A DNA stretch of 64,000 nt from Micromonospora sp. FIMYZ51 (GCF_038246755.1 NZ_CP134706.1:3472001-3536000), one strand, 5' to 3'. Counted from the stretch's first letter, positions 25,941 through 35,055 are shown. A program made the numbers and translations. The notes: generated from the sequence alone by a model not told the origin.

Positions 25941-26981
25941 CTACCTCTCGTCCTGGGGACGGGCACCTGACCCGGCGGCTGCGGTCACCGATTCGAGGTA
26001 ACGCGCGGGCTCCTGCCACAGGTCCTGCTCGGCGCGGTAACGCTTGGTCTCCCGCGACCAGTCGAGGTTGCCCCGCATCCAGGACCGCATCCCGGCCAGG
26101 TACCTGGCCAGTCCCGCATGGTGCGCCGCGAACTCCGGGCCGAGCAACCGCTGCTCGCCGGCCAGGAACTCGTCCGTCGCGTCGGCGATGCGACGCAGCA
26201 CCGCGGCGACGGCGGCCGGTCGGTCGAGCCGCTCGTGGTGGGCCACGACGCTGACGAGGTTGTGGAACTCTCCCAACGCGGATTCCTTGTCCAGGGAATA
26301 GACGTCGTTGGTCCAACAGACCACGTCGCAGGCGGCGCGCAGGGTCCCGGCGAACACCTCGCCGTCGATCACCTCGGCCGGCAACTCGATGTCGCGGACC
26401 ACCTCGATCAGGTCCATGCAGACGTAGATGGCTCCGGTGTGTCGGCGATTCTCGACGTACGACTGCTCGTCGGGGACCGTTCCGGCGGCCCGGTTGTCCG
26501 CCTCCCAGCAGGCCGCGATAGCACCGGCCGCCACGTGGGTGACGAACCGCGACCGCCAGTCCGCGCTGGCGCGCGGCATGGTCCGGTGCCACAGATCGGC
26601 AAGCGAGGCGACGATCGGGGACGCCTGTCGCCACTGCTCGAAGCTGTCGCCGTCGCTCGTCAGCACGGCGTAGAGGTCGGCCATGACGCTGCCGGCCTGG
26701 CGCGGATCCCGACCCACGGCGCCGTCGTCGAGCTGGTCGTCGAGCAGAAACAGCCACGCGAACCAGTCCGCGACCAGGCAGAGGTCCGGCTCGGTCAACT
26801 CCGGGTAGGTCATGGCCGCGAAGCGGGCGAAGTCGGCGTCGGCGAACCGCCGCCGGGGTAGCTCCCGGTGGATGAGGCCGTGCCGGCTGACCCACGCGTC
26901 GAGATGCGTACGCGCCGTGTCGACGTGTGGGCTCAACTCGGCCGGGAAGGGACAGTAGACCTCCGGTTCCATCGCGGTCAT
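25941..26981 (-). CDS. Class I terpene cyclase
   Basis: This 346-aa bacterial class I terpene synthase has the Asp-rich Mg-binding motif LLDDQLDDG (about 86-94), an ICVCMDL-like stretch with the pyrophosphate-sensing Arg region (VVRDIELP) and the NSE triad NDVYSLDKE, plus a C-terminal R-Y-like element (ETKRYRAEQD). It ionises a prenyl diphosphate and cyclises it. ATG at 26981 overlaps the P450 stop (ATGA). With a dedicated prenyl synthase beside it, a sesquiterpene or diterpene is expected; the skeleton cannot be read. Confidence 0.92.
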   Translation of the reverse strand: MTAMEPEVYCPFPAELSPHVDTARTHLDAWVSRHGLIHRELPRRRFADADFARFAAMTYPELTEPDLCLVADWFAWLFLLDDQLDDGAVGRDPRQAGSVMADLYAVLTSDGDSFEQWRQASPIVASLADLWHRTMPRASADWRSRFVTHVAAGAIAACWEADNRAAGTVPDEQSYVENRRHTGAIYVCMDLIEVVRDIELPAEVIDGEVFAGTLRAACDVVCWTNDVYSLDKESALGEFHNLVSVVAHHERLDRPAAVAAVLRRIADATDEFLAGEQRLLGPEFAAHHAGLARYLAGMRSWMRGNLDWSRETKRYRAEQDLWQEPARYLESVTAAAGSGARPQDER

Positions 26982-28375
26982 CGCTGCTCCAGGACGAGTT
27001 GGACACCGGGGTTCGGACGAAGGGTGATCAGCGGTTGCATGCCCACCGGTGGTGCGCCGGCCGGCGGGCTGATCCGGAAGCGTTGCAGGATCATCGTGAC
27101 GATCACCTGAAGCTCGGCCAGCGCGAAGTGCTTCCCAATGCAGACGCGGGGGCCGGCGGCGAAGGGGATGTAGGCGTTGCGGGGCCGTTGCGCCACCCGG
27201 TCGGGCAGGAACCGGTCCGGGTCGAACCGTTCGGGTTCGGGCCAGAAGTCGCGATGGCGGTGCAGCAGGAGAAAGTTGATGTAGATGCCGCTGCCGGCCG
27301 GCACGTGGTACCCGCCGATCTGGTCGTCGTCGACCGCGTTGCGCATCGTCTGCCAGGCCGGCGTGTTCAGCCGCAGCGTCTCGTCGATGACCCGTCGGGT
27401 GTACGGCATCTGGAACAGGTCCTCGAAGGTCGGTACCCGGTCGCCGAGGATCTCGTCGATCTCGTCGTGCATCTGTTGCTGCACATCCGGATTGCGCGAC
27501 ACGTGATGCAACAACCAGCACACCGCGTGCGTGGTCGTCTCGTACCCGCCCACCATGATGTTGAGCACCTCTTCGTGCAGTTGGGTGGGTGTCATGCGGT
27601 AGCCGGTGTCCTCGTCGACGGAGTCAGCGAGGATGGTGAGCAGGTTGGCCCGGTCCGGATCACGCGAACCGCGCTGCTCGATGAGCTGATCGATGAACGT
27701 GTCGAGGTTACGGATCAGTTGACGCAGCCGCAGGTGGCTCGGGGTGGGCCAGGACAGTGGCGGGAACGGGAAGCGGAAGAAGCGGCCCATGATCTGGTTC
27801 GCCGTGGTGAAGTCCCGTTCGATGGCGTCGGTCGAACGACCGACATCTGCGCCGTAGAGGCTGCGGGTGACGATGCGCAGCGCCAGGTGCCCGACCTGCG
27901 TGGCGGTGTCGACCACGTCCTCGCGGCCGTAGGAGCGTTGCCACCGGTCGAGCATCGCGCCGGTCTCGTCGGTCATGTTCGCCACGAACGCGGCGGTCTT
28001 GGGCCGGTGGAACGACGGTTGCATCAACCGCCGCTGCCGATGCCACGCCTGGCCGCCGACCGCGCCGATCAGACCGTTGCGCAGCACCGGCCGGACGGTG
28101 CGGTACAGCGAGGTTTCCTTGTCGTAGTTTGTTGCGTTGTCGACAAGTACCCGTTGCACACCCTCGGGATGGTTCACCATGACCAACGGGACGCCGAGCA
28201 GCCGCAGGCGGACCACGTCGCCGCGCTCGCGGACCAGTCTGGTGAGGAAACCGAGCTGATCCCTGCGGAAGCCGAGGGTCATCGCGACGTCCTCGCGCCA
28301 CGTCGTACCGGGAATCGGTCGGCCCCGCTGTGATCCGGAACTGCCTGCTCGGGCGGCGCCCACGCTCGTGCTCAT
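26978..28375 (-). CDS. Cytochrome P450 tailoring enzyme
   Basis: This 465-aa P450 has the I-helix GGYETTTH, the K-helix ETLRL (E-x-x-R) and the haem loop FAAGPRVCIGKHFA with the Cys ligand. The size and the FxxGPRxCIG motif match the CYP group that acts on hydrophobic terpenoid or fatty substrates. It has its own redox partners elsewhere. ATG at 28375 follows GAGGAG; it is the first gene of the three-gene minus-strand operon P450-cyclase-prenyl synthase. Confidence 0.92.
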   Translation of the reverse strand: MSTSVGAARAGSSGSQRGRPIPGTTWREDVAMTLGFRRDQLGFLTRLVRERGDVVRLRLLGVPLVMVNHPEGVQRVLVDNATNYDKETSLYRTVRPVLRNGLIGAVGGQAWHRQRRLMQPSFHRPKTAAFVANMTDETGAMLDRWQRSYGREDVVDTATQVGHLALRIVTRSLYGADVGRSTDAIERDFTTANQIMGRFFRFPFPPLSWPTPSHLRLRQLIRNLDTFIDQLIEQRGSRDPDRANLLTILADSVDEDTGYRMTPTQLHEEVLNIMVGGYETTTHAVCWLLHHVSRNPDVQQQMHDEIDEILGDRVPTFEDLFQMPYTRRVIDETLRLNTPAWQTMRNAVDDDQIGGYHVPAGSGIYINFLLLHRHRDFWPEPERFDPDRFLPDRVAQRPRNAYIPFAAGPRVCIGKHFALAELQVIVTMILQRFRISPPAGAPPVGMQPLITLRPNPGVQLVLEQR

Positions 28376-28460
28376 CGGCTGCTCCTCACGCTCGTCGTTC
28401 CATCCGGAGACACTACGAGCGCCGATGCCCGGCCCGCCCCGGCCGGAGGTGGTGCCACGT

Positions 28461-28472
28461 CCTATCCGTAGG
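28461..28472. promoter_or_regulatory. Candidate regulator site upstream of terpenoid operon
   Basis: CCTATCCGTAGG is an inverted repeat CCTA-N4-TAGG, 86 bases upstream of the P450 start. A second CCTATCCG occurs 22 bases further on (28483-28490). This could be a site of the LuxR-type regulator; it is only a pattern. Confidence 0.3.
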
Positions 28473-28605
28473 GATTGCCGCGCCTATCCGGAAGCGACGG
28501 TTCGATCAATCCCTTTCGTCGAGCCGATCCCGGTAGCCAGCGAATCCGTCGGCGGGCCGGAGGCTGAGCGCGAGGGGAGCGCCGCAGCTCCCAACGCCGT
28601 CCAGG

Positions 28606-29766
28606 TCAGGGCGACGCTGACCCTGGTTGTCGGGTCAGGCCGACGATGGTGGCCAGTCGGGCCACGTCGGCCGCTGCCGGTCCGCGTTGGGTGAGCGCGG
28701 CGAGGAGGGTACGGGCGACCGGTCGGCTGCGGACCTCGGCGGGGGCGGTGTGGTCGGCCTGGAGGAGGGTCTGTCCGGCTGCGGCGGGGTTGCCGGTGTC
28801 GAGGTGGAGGCGGGTGGCGTCGATGAGGTGCGCGGCGCGGTGTTCGGGAGGTAGCTGTCGCCAGCCGTTGCTGCGGATGGTGTGTTGGTGGTGGTGGAGG
28901 GCTTCGGTGGTGTCGCCGAGGCGGTGGGCGGCGAGCATGTGGGCTGCGCGCACGGCGGTGGGTCCGAAGCCGGTGTGGTGTGGGTCGGTGTGGTGGCTGT
29001 GGTGGTTGGCCAGGGTGGTGGCGTGGTCGAGGAGATCGTGGGTGTTGCGGTGGTCGCCGAGGCTGGCGGCGGCGAGTCCGGCGTGGAGGAAGAGGGTGCC
29101 GCGTACGGTGTGGTCGTCGGTGAGGTGGGCGGCGGTGACGGCGGCGGTGAGGGCGAGGTGGTGGTGGCCGAGGGCGTGCAGGGCTTGGGTGATGGCGATG
29201 CTGGCGGTGCCGGTGAGGGTCGGGCCGCCGGCCGCGACCGTGACGGCCCGGTCGGCGGCGAGCCAGGCGAGGTGGGCTTCGCCGAGTTTGATCAGGACGT
29301 GGGCGGTGATCCGGTAGCTGGCCACGAGCAGGCTCCGGGTGCCGTGGGTGGCGTCGAGCAGGCCGGGTAGGGCGTTGAGTAGTTGTGGGTAGCGGGCGTG
29401 CTGGTAGCTCATCCAGGCGTGTGCGACCTGTCGGCGGGCCTGGTCTGCGGTGACGGTGCGGTGGGGGCGATCGTGGTAGCGGGCCAGCGCCGCCCGAACG
29501 GCGTCGATGCCGTCGAGGCTGGATGCTGTGGGCGGTGGTTGGCGTGGGCCGAGGAGCATTTCGGGGTCGAGGTGTAGGACGTTGGCGATGTCTCGGATGA
29601 CGGAGTAGCGGTCGAGTTTGCGGACGCCGCGCTCGATCTTGTCGACCCAGCTTTTGGATTTGCCGAGTCGGTCGGCGAAGGCTTGTTGGCTCATGCCTCG
29701 GCGGGTGCGTAGCTCGGCGACCCGGCGGCCGAGGGGTACCGAGTGGTGATCGCGCCGGTGGTTCAT
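28606..29766 (-). CDS. XRE-family regulator with TPR-like C-terminus
   Basis: This 386-aa protein has an N-terminal Cro/XRE helix-turn-helix (about 11-65; MSQQAFADRLGKSKSWVDKIERG) and a long helical, His-rich region of TPR-like repeats (ALGHHHLALTAAVTAAHL, SLGDHRNTHDLLDHA). Such proteins often sense peptide or stress signals in actinomycetes. ATG at 29766 was chosen because the upstream start lies inside the small gene. The codon use (tggtggtggtgg patterns, GTG/GGT-rich) is plainer than in neighbours. It overlaps the small gene by ATGA. Confidence 0.82.
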   Translation of the reverse strand: MNHRRDHHSVPLGRRVAELRTRRGMSQQAFADRLGKSKSWVDKIERGVRKLDRYSVIRDIANVLHLDPEMLLGPRQPPPTASSLDGIDAVRAALARYHDRPHRTVTADQARRQVAHAWMSYQHARYPQLLNALPGLLDATHGTRSLLVASYRITAHVLIKLGEAHLAWLAADRAVTVAAGGPTLTGTASIAITQALHALGHHHLALTAAVTAAHLTDDHTVRGTLFLHAGLAAASLGDHRNTHDLLDHATTLANHHSHHTDPHHTGFGPTAVRAAHMLAAHRLGDTTEALHHHQHTIRSNGWRQLPPEHRAAHLIDATRLHLDTGNPAAAGQTLLQADHTAPAEVRSRPVARTLLAALTQRGPAAADVARLATIVGLTRQPGSASP

Positions 29767-29912
29767 CGTTCCCCCCGCGCCGGTGGCATGGTGTGGGTGG
29801 CTTCCCCGCAGCGCGGACACCACCGCGACTTCACCTTGAACGCGAACAGCCCGACCAGGAAGCCCGGCACCAGGCCGCCGAGCAACGCGATCGGTATGAC
29901 TTCGGAAACCAT
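29763..29912 (-). CDS. 49-aa membrane protein with CxxC
   Basis: The peptide has one hydrophobic helix (IALLGGLVPGFLVGLFAF) then a basic CPRCGEATH segment, a CxxC half zinc-ribbon. ATG at 29912 follows GCGAGAG; an upstream GTG start would add 13 residues. The stop overlaps the start of the XRE gene (ATGA), so the two are translationally coupled. No family is recognised. Confidence 0.65.
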   Translation of the reverse strand: MVSEVIPIALLGGLVPGFLVGLFAFKVKSRWCPRCGEATHTMPPARGER

Positions 29913-29947
29913 GAGCACTCTCGCTTTCTGACGAGGCGGAGGAGAGT

Positions 29948-30184
29948 TCACGGGCGAGAGACTTCTCGCAGGTACTTCGTCACCCGAGCAGCTACTTTCT
30001 CGGCCTGCTCGATGAGCGTGAGGAGCGGAAAGTTGGTTGGCTGCCGTAGCTCACGCGCATCGTCGGCCCGAGCAAGGGCAGCCAAGAAGATCCGACTTGT
30101 TTCGAGGGCACGGTTGACAACTTCGATGTCTCGCGCCAGCCCGGCGGCCTGATCGTCCACAGCGGCATTCCTGTAGCTAGACAT
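29948..30184 (-). CDS. Hypothetical 78-aa protein
   Basis: A small, mostly helical protein (MSSYRNAAVDDQAAGLARDI then VVNRALETSRIFLAALARADDARE) with no Cys or membrane segment. Its start lies 24 bases from one arm of the inverted repeat that also flanks the GntR promoter, so it may be controlled divergently by that regulator. No family is recognised. Confidence 0.65.
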   Translation of the reverse strand: MSSYRNAAVDDQAAGLARDIEVVNRALETSRIFLAALARADDARELRQPTNFPLLTLIEQAEKVAARVTKYLREVSRP

Positions 30185-30208
30185 GTTCGGAGAGTGACGT
30201 TGGATTCA

Positions 30209-30266
30209 TACCAACCATTTCAGTCGGTCGAAGCTTCGTCAAGACCTCTCGATAGATTGGTTGGTA
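30209..30266. promoter_or_regulatory. Divergent GntR operator, paired TACCAACCA arms
   Basis: TACCAACCA (30209-30217) and TGGTTGGTA (30258-30266) are perfect 9-bp inverted arms 40 bases apart. Between them lies the palindrome CGAAGCTTCG (30229-30238). One arm flanks the 78-aa gene, the other the GntR gene, fitting a looped autoregulatory operator. Confidence 0.65.
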
Positions 30267-30286
30267 CGACATCAGGGAGGCTCGAC

Positions 30287-31078
30287 GTGGCTCAGCCGAA
30301 GTACCGCCAGATCGCCAGCGAGCTGCGAGATCAGATCGTGTCCGGGGCTCTGCGCGAGGGTGATCGGCTGCCGACCGAGCCGAAGCTCCAAGAACAGTAC
30401 GACGCCTCACGCAACACGGTCCGCGACGCGACCGCGTTGTTGGTGCACGAGGGCTTGGTCCACCGAGTACCGGGGCGTGGCGGCGGAATGATCGTCCGGC
30501 GGCGAGCCACCCTCACCTTTCATGCGCACCGCGCGGAAATGCCCGCCCAGCCCACTGCCGAGACGGATGCATGGCGCTCGGAGGTCGCGGCGCAGGGCTA
30601 TGCGGCGTCGCAGGACTTCAGCCTGATGATCCGATCGATTTCTCCTGACCTTGCCGAACGCCTCCACGTCGAGCCCGACTCGGTTGCTGTGCTTCGCCGC
30701 TGCATCAGGTACGTCAACAGTCAACCGTCCTCCTTGCAGGACACCTACTACCCGATGGATCTTGCCGAGGAAATCCGGGAGTTGCTGTCGCCGAAGGACA
30801 TTCCGCAGGGCACCACCAGGCTTCTGGCCGAGCGCGGTCACGAGCAGGTGGCCTACTACGACGAGTACGTCTCGCGGATGCCGACCCCGGAGGAAACGAA
30901 TTTGCTCGGACTCCAGCCTGGCACGTCGATTCTGCTGCACATCCGCACCGGTTACACCGAGCACCGGCCGGTACGCGTTTCGTTCAACGTGCTGGCTGGG
31001 GACCGCAACCAGATCGTCACCACCCACGGCGACTTGCGCATCATCGCGAGGTTCCGTCCGGAGGAAGCTCCCGAATGA
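30287..31078 (+). CDS. GntR/HutC-family regulator
   Basis: This 263-aa regulator has an N-terminal winged helix (about 6-70; LREGDRLPTEPKLQEQYDASRNTVRDA) and a C-terminal UTRA ligand domain (RRCIRYVNSQPSSLQDTYYP, GYTEHRPVRVSFNVLAGDRNQ). GTG at 30287 was chosen because CAGGGAGG precedes it. The stop overlaps the acetyltransferase start (ATGA). The ligand is unknown. Confidence 0.85.
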   Translation: MAQPKYRQIASELRDQIVSGALREGDRLPTEPKLQEQYDASRNTVRDATALLVHEGLVHRVPGRGGGMIVRRRATLTFHAHRAEMPAQPTAETDAWRSEVAAQGYAASQDFSLMIRSISPDLAERLHVEPDSVAVLRRCIRYVNSQPSSLQDTYYPMDLAEEIRELLSPKDIPQGTTRLLAERGHEQVAYYDEYVSRMPTPEETNLLGLQPGTSILLHIRTGYTEHRPVRVSFNVLAGDRNQIVTTHGDLRIIARFRPEEAPE

Positions 31079-31623
31079 TCATCACTCCAGCTCGGCTTGA
31101 GGACGTTGACGTCATCATGAGTTGGCGACGGGAACGTGTCGCCTGGCTCACCGCAAGAGGTGAGGAGCAGTGGTCCATACCGCTGCCCCGTACTGCCATG
31201 GCATCGACGGTCTCAGCAGGGCAGACGTGGATGGTCTGGGAGGGCGACGACCCAGTCGCCACGATCACCCTCACCGCGTATACGGACGTCGACAGCCTAT
31301 GGAAGCCTGACCGTGATCCTGAGGCGTTGTGGTACCCGGAGGACGACCCAGCAGACGCCTTGTACGCGGCGAAGATGATGGTTCCCCTTGCCTATTCGGG
31401 TGAGAACCTGGGTGGCGAACTGCTGGATTGGGCTGGTGGCCGGGCTTATGACGCTGGGCTGACGTGGTTGCGGCTGGACGCCTGGACCTCCAACCGGCGG
31501 TTGCACGAGTACTACCGCCGGCAGGGATTCCGACACGTCCGTACCGTCGAATCCCGCGTTTCTGGTGCTTGTTTCCAGCGACCGGCGCAGCCCTACCTCG
31601 ACGGCCGTCTCAAGGTCCAGTAG
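31075..31623 (+). CDS. GNAT-family N-acetyltransferase
   Basis: This 182-aa protein has the GNAT fold: a beta-strand rich N-terminal half (IITPARLEDVDVIMSW), the acetyl-CoA loop near YSGENLGGELLDWA and the end WTSNRRLHEYYRRQGFRHV. The substrate is unknown. Coupled to the GntR gene, it is probably the main target of that regulator. Confidence 0.85.
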   Translation: MIITPARLEDVDVIMSWRRERVAWLTARGEEQWSIPLPRTAMASTVSAGQTWMVWEGDDPVATITLTAYTDVDSLWKPDRDPEALWYPEDDPADALYAAKMMVPLAYSGENLGGELLDWAGGRAYDAGLTWLRLDAWTSNRRLHEYYRRQGFRHVRTVESRVSGACFQRPAQPYLDGRLKVQ

Positions 31624-31726
31624 CCGGCGCTTCGCCCTCGCACCCGAGTCCTGTCTGTTACGGGGGGCGGCGGTGCGGTGCGGCACCGGGGTGCCGCGTT
31701 GCGGTTGGCGTCGGTAGGGTCAGCGC

Positions 31727-32671
31727 GTGGACCTGGACGACATTGCCGCCCGGCTCGGGGTACCCGTCGAGGAAATCGATCGTGTGCATCAGCTCGCCGG
31801 TGACCGGCCGTCGGCTCCGGTGCCCGCCAAGGCCGACGCGCCCGCGATGCTCGATCGGCTCGGGGTGCGCCCGGACGACGCCGCCGAGATCATGGCCGGC
31901 TGGCCCGATTCTGACTCGCCACTGTGGACTCCAGAGCTGCGCTGGCTGCTCGACCGCTCGATCGCGCTGGTCCGTGCCGACCTCGGGGGGTACGACTGGC
32001 TGTCGCCCGGTCCGGCGCTGCCGCGCGAGCGGGGCCTCGCCTGGCGGCACCTCTACGTGTACGCGTACCTGGCGCTTGTCGACGTGGTCCGGGGATACCA
32101 CCGCGATCATGGCGTGCCGGACGACGTGTCGTGGCTGACCCTCGCCGACCTGGGCCGCAATCTCGCGATCGACAGGCGGATGAACCGCGAGGGCTGGCCG
32201 GTCATGCAGAGCTGGCTGACCCTGCACGCGCGAGGCGGCGTCTACGAGTTGGGGCGGCTGCAACACCACCGCGGGGTCGGCGCCATCGGCCTGCACATTC
32301 CCGACGCGGGGCCGCTGACCCCGGAGGCGATCGAGGCGTCGCTCGACAAGGCCCGCGCCTTCTTTCCGCGCCATTTTCCCGACGAGCACTACCCGGCGTT
32401 CTCCTGCGCCTCGTGGCTGCTCGACCCGCAGCTGTCGGAGTACCTACCCGAGGACTCCAACATCGTCCGGTTCCAGCGCAGGTTCGAACTGGAGCCGTAC
32501 GACGAGACGGAAGGCCCGGACGCCGACGTCGAGGTGCTGCGGTTCGTCTTCCGCACCCTGACCACGCCGCTCGACCAACTGCCGCGGGACACCGTGCTCC
32601 AGCGCGCGATCATCGACCACCTGAAGGCCGGCCGCCACTGGCAGTGGCGGCGTGGCCATTTCCCGATCTAG
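31727..32671 (+). CDS. Acyltransferase-like protein with GNAT-type C-terminal fold
   Basis: This 314-aa protein starts with a short DLDDIAARLGVP helical region and continues with the layout of the actinobacterial 'acyltransferase domain' family (WLLDRSIALVRADLGGYDWL, VYELGRLQHHRGVGAIGLHIPDAG). I recognise the family loosely; no catalytic residues are certain. GTG at 31727 is preceded by TAGGGT and exactly six bases, so it may be read from a leaderless transcript. Confidence 0.6.
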   Translation: MDLDDIAARLGVPVEEIDRVHQLAGDRPSAPVPAKADAPAMLDRLGVRPDDAAEIMAGWPDSDSPLWTPELRWLLDRSIALVRADLGGYDWLSPGPALPRERGLAWRHLYVYAYLALVDVVRGYHRDHGVPDDVSWLTLADLGRNLAIDRRMNREGWPVMQSWLTLHARGGVYELGRLQHHRGVGAIGLHIPDAGPLTPEAIEASLDKARAFFPRHFPDEHYPAFSCASWLLDPQLSEYLPEDSNIVRFQRRFELEPYDETEGPDADVEVLRFVFRTLTTPLDQLPRDTVLQRAIIDHLKAGRHWQWRRGHFPI

Positions 32672-32678
32672 GCCCCTA

Positions 32679-33653
32679 CTAGATCATCCGGCGGCGTACC
32701 CGCCACACCACCACCCCGATCAGGATCGCCGCGACGGCGATGAACAGGGCCGCCTCGATGAGCTGGAACGTCCAGAACCGGTCGGCCGGGTGGTAGACCT
32801 CGAACTGCTGGATGCCCCGCGCGTGCAGGAACTGGTTGACGTTGGTGCCGGCCCGGTTGGCGGCATCCGCCAGCTCGGCGTACTCGGTCCAGCTCAGCCT
32901 GCGCCCGGCGGCGTCGGCGTAGCCGTGTTCGATCAGCCAGTCGGCGATGCGGTGCACGGGCCGGTGCCCCTGGTCCGGCGAGCCGCCGACGGGGACCGGC
33001 TCCATGGTGGTGAGTGGCGTGGCGTACGCGGGACGGGCCAACAGCGCCACCGACATCCGGGCGGCGAGGAACGCCCCGAACGCGACGCCGAACGCGGGCA
33101 GGCTGCGCCGCAGGATCGCCCCGGCGGCGGTGGCGACGCCGAAGGCGAACAGCGCGTACGCCATCGGAACGAGTCCCTCCAGGTCGAAGGCGTCGTACTG
33201 GAACCGCCCTTCCCACGCGTCGAACGGCTGACGGAACCAGGTGAGCACCGCGGTGAACAAACCCGTGAGCGTCACGGTGACGCCGGCCAGTGCCGCGAGC
33301 TTGGCGGCCAGCCAGCGCATCCGTGGCACGGCCTGGGTCCAGGCGAGCTGCCAGGTGCCGTCCTCCAGTTCGCGTGCCAGCAGCGGCGCACCGAGGAACG
33401 CACCGATGACGACGGGGACCAGATAGAAGGCCGCCAGGAGGTTCTCGACGTACCCGTACTTCTCGTCGAGCCGGCGGAAGGAGGCGGTGCAGGTCTCGTT
33501 GATGCCGGCCGCTCCCGCACACCTGGCGGGATCGCCGGGAAACAGGTCGTGGGCCTGCGTTCCGAGCACCAGCAGGACAATGCCGAACAAGCCGACGAGC
33601 AGACCCAGGACGCAGACCTCGGTCCGGTGCTGGCGCCAGATCAACCACGTCAT
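32679..33653 (-). CDS. ABC exporter permease
   Basis: This 324-aa protein has about six membrane helices (VCVLGLLVGLFGIVLLVLG; FYLVPVVIGAFLGAPLLA; ALFIAVAAILIGVVVW) with a large outer loop between helices 1 and 2. It lies in the operon with an ATPase and a YtrA-type GntR gene and would form the pore of a drug or peptide exporter. ATG at 33653 overlaps the ATPase stop. Confidence 0.85.
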   Translation of the reverse strand: MTWLIWRQHRTEVCVLGLLVGLFGIVLLVLGTQAHDLFPGDPARCAGAAGINETCTASFRRLDEKYGYVENLLAAFYLVPVVIGAFLGAPLLARELEDGTWQLAWTQAVPRMRWLAAKLAALAGVTVTLTGLFTAVLTWFRQPFDAWEGRFQYDAFDLEGLVPMAYALFAFGVATAAGAILRRSLPAFGVAFGAFLAARMSVALLARPAYATPLTTMEPVPVGGSPDQGHRPVHRIADWLIEHGYADAAGRRLSWTEYAELADAANRAGTNVNQFLHARGIQQFEVYHPADRFWTFQLIEAALFIAVAAILIGVVVWRVRRRMI

Positions 33654-34549
33654 ACCGCCACCCCCGACCGGACCGTGGCGCTCGGCTCGGACGGCCGGCG
33701 CAGGTACGCCAGCACCAGGTCCTCCAGCGCGACCGGCTGGGCCTGCCATCCGGGCACGACCGGGATCGCGCCGTCGCGTACCAGCAGGGTCGTGTGCCGG
33801 TCGCTGTGCACGGCCTGCACGACGGTGCCGGCCCGGTCGAGGTCGGTGGCCGTGCGCGGGCCGACGAGCAGCCGGTGCTCGGCGAGGAGGGTGTCGATGT
33901 CACCGGTGAGCGTGACCCGGCCGTGGTTGAGCACGATCAGGTGGTCGCAGACGCGCTCCAGCTCGTGCACGACGTGGGAGGAGAACAGGACGGTCACTCC
34001 GCCCTCGGCCACCGCGCCCATCAGGACCTGGAGGAACTCGTGCCGGGCCAGCGGGTCGAGGCTGGCCACCGGCTCGTCGAGGACCAGCAGGTCCGGCCGC
34101 TTCGCCAGGGCCAGCGCCAACGCCACCTGGGCCTGCTGCCCGCCGGAGAGCGTACCGGTCCGGCGGTCGAGCGGGATGCCCAGCTTCGCCAGCCGGCGCT
34201 CGGCCAGCCCCTGGTCGAACCGCAGGTTGCAGGCCCGGCCGAAGCGGAGCATCTCGGCGACGGTGAAGCGTTTGTACAGCGGGTGGTCCTGGGCCAGGAA
34301 CCCGACCCGGGACAGTGTCTGCGGGGTGCTGGCGGTGACGTCGTGACCGAGGACCTCCACCGTGCCGGCGCTCGGGGCCAGCAACCCGACGATCATGCGC
34401 AGCAGCGTGGTCTTGCCCGCGCCGTTCGGCCCGACCAGGGCGATCACGCCGCCCGCCGGCAGGGCCAGGGTGCAGTCGCGCAGCGCCCAGCCCTTCCGGT
34501 ACCGCTTGCCCACGGCGTCCGTGCGCAGCGCGAACTCGGTAGCTGTCAC
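33650..34549 (-). CDS. ABC exporter ATPase
   Basis: This 299-aa subunit has Walker A GPNGAGKTT, signature LSGGQQAQVALA, Walker B LLVLDEPVASLD and the H-loop SSHVVHE of the drug-exporter type. The C-terminal about 80 residues are an extra small domain (LVGPRTATDLDRAG). It overlaps both neighbours (ATGA), consistent with the three-gene YtrA-ATPase-permease operon. Confidence 0.92.
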   Translation of the reverse strand: MTATEFALRTDAVGKRYRKGWALRDCTLALPAGGVIALVGPNGAGKTTLLRMIVGLLAPSAGTVEVLGHDVTASTPQTLSRVGFLAQDHPLYKRFTVAEMLRFGRACNLRFDQGLAERRLAKLGIPLDRRTGTLSGGQQAQVALALALAKRPDLLVLDEPVASLDPLARHEFLQVLMGAVAEGGVTVLFSSHVVHELERVCDHLIVLNHGRVTLTGDIDTLLAEHRLLVGPRTATDLDRAGTVVQAVHSDRHTTLLVRDGAIPVVPGWQAQPVALEDLVLAYLRRPSEPSATVRSGVAV

Positions 34550-34941
34550 GCCACGTCCTCATTTCTCGTCTGCTGGTGGACGGAAGTGAAAAGCGCGTTG
34601 ACCGCCTGCTCGTCGAGGCCGGCCGCGTAGGCGCGGCGCAGCCAGGTCGACAGGCCACGGCGCAGCGACGTGTACGTCGATGCCGGCATCACGGCCGACT
34701 GCTGTTCGTTGACGAACGTGCCCTGGCCGGGCCGGCCGGTGACCAGGTTCTCCTGCTCCATCTGCCGGTACGCCTTGGCGACGGTGTTCGGATTGATCGC
34801 CAGGTCCTCGACCACCTCGCGGATGAGCGGGAGGCGGTCACCGGGTTGGAGGAAGCCCAGCAGCACCGCCTGGCGGACCTGCTGGACGAGTTGCAGGTAC
34901 GGCGGCACGCCGGAGTGGGTGTCGAGCCGGAAGACGAACAC
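34546..34941 (-). CDS. YtrA-type GntR regulator
   Basis: This 131-aa protein has a short winged helix (GDRLPLIREVVEDLAINPNTVAKAYRQME, about 35-63) and a short C-terminal dimerisation segment without ligand domain, the YtrA subfamily layout. GTG start at 34941 lies 10 bases from the operator at 34951-34984. It probably represses its own operon. Confidence 0.9.
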   Translation of the reverse strand: MFVFRLDTHSGVPPYLQLVQQVRQAVLLGFLQPGDRLPLIREVVEDLAINPNTVAKAYRQMEQENLVTGRPGQGTFVNEQQSAVMPASTYTSLRRGLSTWLRRAYAAGLDEQAVNALFTSVHQQTRNEDVA

Positions 34942-34950
34942 GGTAGCCCC

Positions 34951-34984
34951 TTACTGCTTTACTAGGAACATAGTAAAGCAGTAA
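34951..34984. promoter_or_regulatory. YtrA operator, 14-bp arms
   Basis: TTACTGCTTTACTA (34951-34964) and TAGTAAAGCAGTAA (34971-34984) are perfect 14-bp inverted arms separated by GGAACA, AT-rich in a GC-rich region and placed over the promoter of the YtrA-ABC operon. A typical autoregulatory site. Confidence 0.85.
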
Positions 34985-35055
34985 ATCCGCGGTCAAGGCG
35001 GCCCCGACCCGAGTTGGACATCCCGGCCGACGAGCCGTGATCGTCGGCCGAGGTG

